Positions 31,881-34,591 of a stretch of 34,591 nucleotides of DNA are shown here, piece by piece; the first letter of the stretch is position 1; each line of letters starts with the position of its first letter. The translations under genes and the position numbers were made by a program. Below the pieces are notes generated by a model. It searched no databases and was not told the origin of the DNA. It worked only from the letters and a program-made list of their open reading frames with translations. The DNA lies in contig DIXO01000060.1 in the NCBI GenBank assembly GCA_002428735.1, positions 1 to 34,591 of the forward strand, written 5' to 3'. Origin of the DNA: Syntrophaceae bacterium UBA6078. GTDB taxonomy: Bacteria; Desulfobacterota; Syntrophia; Syntrophales; UBA2210.

Positions 31881-32549
31881 TTATTTCCCGCGCCTCTTTC
31901 TTCCCACTCCCGCCAGTCCGAGAAGACCAGCGCCGAGGAGGAGCATGGTTCCCGGTTCCGGCACGGGAGCGCCCCCGCCCTGGTTTTGAAAGATAAGATT
32001 CTGATGTCCGTCGATGGACGCGATGGAAAAACGGTCCAGCAGCAACGGAGAGAACTCCGATACTCCGCTCAGCGCGGCAAGATACTGGTTGGAGAGATTC
32101 AGCACCGTGCTGGGGCCGAAGAGTTGAAAATCATTTCCATAGATGGTTTCCCATAGGCTCGCCTGGAGGGCGGCGCCGGCCGTTGTCGATTCCGTGGGGG
32201 CGTATTCGTTCATGAGCCACGCGAGCCTCGCATCAACGACGCTCTCCTGGGTCATATTGTAAACGACCCCCTTGTTGATTGTCGAATCGAGATCCGTGCA
32301 GAAGGCCGCAAGCGGTTCGCTCCACCCCATGTCGGGATCAAAGAAGGAAACGGCAAACTCCCCCGCGTAGTTCGTCAAGTATGAGCCGGATGGATGTTCA
32401 TAATTAACGCTCATGATATCCCAGTCCACAATCTTCAATTGGGTGTAGGTGGCCGATGCCGTGTGGGGAACGCAAAGAATAAAAAGGATACAAAGAAAAA
32501 TCGATAAGACGGAAATCCCTTGCCGTGCGCCAAAAATTTTGTTTCTCAT
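31881..32549 (-). CDS. PEP-CTERM sorting domain protein
   Basis: A 222-residue exported protein. An N-terminal signal peptide (about 1-33, LSIFLCILFILCVPHTASA) and a C-terminal sorting signal (VPEPGTMLLLGAGLLGLAG then the basic GRKRRGK tail) identify it as a substrate of the exosortase (EpsH/XrtA) pathway, which processes and delivers proteins to the cell surface, often with exopolysaccharide. The middle contains FCTDLDSTINKG, RLAWLMNEYAP and AALQASLWETIYG, a pattern seen in thioester-like/Cys-x-Asp surface domains of other PEP-CTERM proteins. AAAGGAG precedes the ATG on the minus strand. No exosortase gene lies in the window, so the sorting enzyme must be elsewhere. The 290-base region upstream (32550-32836) holds no supported gene. 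Confidence 0.88.
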   Translation of the reverse strand: MRNKIFGARQGISVLSIFLCILFILCVPHTASATYTQLKIVDWDIMSVNYEHPSGSYLTNYAGEFAVSFFDPDMGWSEPLAAFCTDLDSTINKGVVYNMTQESVVDARLAWLMNEYAPTESTTAGAALQASLWETIYGNDFQLFGPSTVLNLSNQYLAALSGVSEFSPLLLDRFSIASIDGHQNLIFQNQGGGAPVPEPGTMLLLGAGLLGLAGVGRKRRGK

Positions 32550-32836
32550 GATTTCGCTCCTTTCAAAAAAACGATTCTCACCCCCTCATATCCGGGCGTG
32601 ATTTCTTTGCCCGGTCGGTGATGGCGGTGAGGCAATCTCTTTTCTTGGTGCGTAGGATGGCAGGGGGGCAGGGTATTGTAAATACTACTAAAGTAGGATT
32701 TTTCAGTGTTTTCGGAGGGTTTTGAGCGGTTTTTTCACGTTCGGCGGGTGTGCCGGGGGAAAAAGGGCACGGGGAACCGTGAAAAAGGCAATTGCTGATG
32801 ACGCCGGATTTTCCCGGCGACGGGGACGGTGGACAT

Positions 32837-32869
32837 AAAAAATCCCCGGTCACGCCACATGACCGGGGA
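32837..32869 (-). terminator. Rho-independent terminator of the patatin gene
   Basis: On the minus strand TCCCCGGTCA and TGACCGGGGA (32843-32869) form a perfect ten-base stem with a seven-base loop and run into TTTTTT (32837-32842). It lies 109 bases after the end of the interrupted patatin reading frame, confirming that transcription of that gene runs this far and that the downstream fragment belongs to it. Confidence 0.8.
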
Positions 32870-32977
32870 CCTTTCTGTGCAGGAAGATATAAAGGCGATT
32901 ATCTCGGTATTATCCGGAGCGGGAGTCCTGACCGTCCTCTCCGCGGACGATCGTCGGAATGCGCTTTGCTCTTGCTC

Positions 32978-33993
32978 TCAGGGATGTTCCGCGTCGTACC
33001 ACTTAAAATACGTGAGGGTAGAGTCCCTGCCTGACGTGACGAGGGCCATCTTGGTCTCGTCGGACAGATCAAAATCCGTAGTCTTTACACCGAGAGAATC
33101 GATGTAAATGGTTCGCGACCAGTCGTCGCCGTGAAGGTGGTAGCTGAGCTGGGCTTCCAGAAGGGTGTGGATGAGCGCCCATGAGTAGTCGAAGAAATCA
33201 TCTATCTTTTGATGCGGCGGCTCCGCGTGGTCGCGGAACATGGCGATCTCGCTGGGCGTATCGAGCCGGAATCCCAGCGTCTCCTTGTTCAGAACGTACT
33301 TCGATACGGGCCGTTCCCTTTTCGCCGCGGAACGGTTTATTCTTTGGTAGTACTCAGGCTCGGCTAGTTCTTCGATCCCCGTTTCAGGTATTTCTTCCGG
33401 TCGAAGAGCTTGATGGGATAGTTATCCAGGACGCCCCCGTCGACGTAGACATCTCCGCGGGCGCTCCGCCGGGCGGCAAAGAAAAGCGGTATGGACATGG
33501 AAATCCGGACGGCGTCGGCCACGCACATCCGGGGCGTGTGTTCCGCAGAGAACACCTCCGAAAAGGCGGTGGAAAGGTTCGTGCCCATGAAATACATGGA
33601 TCGGAACCCCTTCTTTTCCTTCAACGCCTCGATATCGGCGAAGGTCGATTCGCTGTTCCCCGTTTTCTCTCTGATCAGATTTCCGATCCAGTCACGGAAA
33701 TAGTCCCCCTTGTACCAGCCGAACTGCTGAACGAGCCGTGCCGCGTCTCTCCCGATGCCCCAGGAATCGTCCATGAAATTCTTGAAATCGAGGGACCATA
33801 TGATATCCCGTGTCTCCTCGCCGGAGAAGCCGAGGCCGAGAATGACCGCGTTAATCGCCCCTGCCGACGTTCCGCCAATCCGCTCGATATCCGCCAAGAT
33901 GCCTTTCTCTTCAAGCACCTCCAGCGCGCCGAGATAAGCGATCCCTTTGACGCCGCCCCCTTCGAACACCAGATTTCTGAAGTTGTATGTCAT
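32978..33993 (-). pseudogene. patatin-like phospholipase, interrupted by a frameshift
   Basis: The first part (33993 down to a stop at 33364, 209 residues) holds the whole catalytic core of a patatin lipid acyl hydrolase: oxyanion loop GGGVKG (residues 12-17), nucleophile Ser43 in GTSAG and Asp185 in VDGGVLDNYPI. It stops shortly after DRKKYLKRG. The continuation is in the neighbouring frame, open from about 33418: EPEYYQRINRS, then SKYVLNKETLGFRLDTPSEI, MFRDHAEPP and finally SGRDSTLTYFKWYDAEHP, ending at 32978. Both parts join with one base missing, probably at the four-C run 33377-33380. A restored protein would have about 337 residues. AGGAGG precedes ATG 33993. Either a true mutation or a sequencing/assembly error; the catalytic core could still fold. 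Confidence 0.82.
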
Positions 33994-34088
33994 GGGTCCT
34001 CCTGCTGGCATGAAAAGTGAGAAGGGGTATTACGGAAGAACTCAACAGCGAGGTTCCGTCATTTCCGGTCCAAAATGCTTGTTAGCCA

Positions 34089-34591
34089 TTAACTTCTGTC
34101 CTCAATAAATTTTTTGAGTCTATAGTATGACGAAGTCAACTTACCTTTTCCACCTGTATAAGAGGCATAGCTGCCCGTAAACATTTCATAACATCCCGTG
34201 CGCGCAATTCTATTCATAAAATCAGAAATTTGCTCTCCTGGGATGTCCAGTTCACCAGCTAAACGTTGCTCAAATTCATCCCAAAATTGATTTGACCATT
34301 GGAGATCATTTTGCTCTTCCGTTCTAGGAGTTGAACTGTATTCGTCCAAGATTTTCAACGCCAAAATCTCGCGATAACTGAGCTCATCTAATATTTTTAA
34401 ATAATCCTCATATTCATTGAGTTTTCCACTTTCAGTAATTGAGCTTTTGAGGAGGCGTGCAAACATTTTTATTTTTTCGCGCCTCCTGGAATTTAATGCA
34501 AATTTTGTAGTGTCAAGAGCAAATAGAACTGGCCGGTTTTGTAGCATATGAGTTGTCCGCTTTGTATCGGTCAGAAAGGCTGCGGAAGTCG
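34089..34591 (-). CDS. unrecognised protein, 5' end beyond the window
   Basis: A leftward frame with an internal ATG at 34547 (152 residues from there) that stays open to the window edge and has no ribosome site before that ATG, so the gene probably starts outside. The sequence is charged and helical: SRRREKIKMFARLLKSSI, YEDYLKILDELSYREILALK, and a Tyr/Gly-rich end YASYTGGKGKLTSSYYRLKK. The middle part (kinase-like names do not apply) faintly resembles the C-terminal region of small membrane-linked abortive-infection or DUF4393-like proteins, but this is only an impression. Base composition is visibly AT-rich compared with the patatin gene beside it. Confidence 0.55.
   Translation of the reverse strand, partial: TSAAFLTDTKRTTHMLQNRPVLFALDTTKFALNSRRREKIKMFARLLKSSITESGKLNEYEDYLKILDELSYREILALKILDEYSSTPRTEEQNDLQWSNQFWDEFEQRLAGELDIPGEQISDFMNRIARTGCYEMFTGSYASYTGGKGKLTSSYYRLKKFIEDRS

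Noticed and set aside
32578..33107. Short frames on both strands around the terminator at 32837-32869
   Set aside because: They run through a perfect intrinsic terminator and its flanks, lack ribosome sites and have proline/lysine-rich low-information sequence.

Overview
The window looks like chromosome from a Gram-negative, probably anaerobic bacterium. The best guess is a Desulfobacterota/'deltaproteobacterial' lineage of the syntroph type. This is inferred from gene content: a two-activase radical aryl-CoA reductase-like system, a TRAP transporter, a PEP-CTERM protein, a nickel-dependent LarA homologue and split UxaA-type subunits. No rRNA or tRNA gene is visible, so the taxonomy is inference only. 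No CRISPR array, insertion sequence or phage gene was recognised.

Left part (1-4287): a strong sigma70-like promoter leads into a small DUF2937-type membrane protein. It is followed by the mechanosensitive channel mscL and its terminator, a small ABM-fold monooxygenase preceded by a CRP/FNR-like palindrome, an M20 metallopeptidase and an EFR1-type flavodoxin/ferredoxin fusion.

Glycogen block (4526-15589, GC-rich, all rightward): a fused GH13+GH133 debranching enzyme with the domain layout of the eukaryotic bifunctional enzyme, a free-standing CBM48 domain, an alpha-glucan phosphorylase, a divergent GT5 glycogen synthase and a branching enzyme that reads like the eukaryotic type. Together they cover synthesis, branching, phosphorolysis and debranching. 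glgC (ADP-glucose pyrophosphorylase) is absent from the window. A PlsC-type acyltransferase follows.

Hydroxy-acid block (16834-19525): a LarA-family racemase with all nickel-pincer residues is translationally coupled by an ATGA overlap to a small SAF-domain subunit. That subunit overlaps a large UxaA/SuyB-type lyase subunit. The likely logic is to racemise or epimerise a 2-hydroxy acid and then eliminate from it.

Lower-GC middle (about 19.6-31.7 kb): an unrecognised leftward 742-residue TPR-like protein is followed by a rightward catabolic cassette. The cassette holds an acyl-CoA ligase, two dehydratase/reductase subunits, two ASKHA activases and a complete DctP-DctQ-DctM TRAP transporter. 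The size and order of the four reductase genes (380, 435, about 276 and 270 residues) match the Azoarcus-type ATP-dependent benzoyl-CoA reductase BzdNOPQ. The proposed job is uptake of an organic, perhaps aromatic, acid, CoA activation and ATP-driven radical reduction or dehydration. This is the most interesting system in the window.

Right end (31.8-34.6 kb, leftward genes): a PEP-CTERM secreted protein, a patatin-like lipase broken by a one-base frameshift with its own terminator, and an AT-rich unrecognised protein whose frame runs off the window edge.
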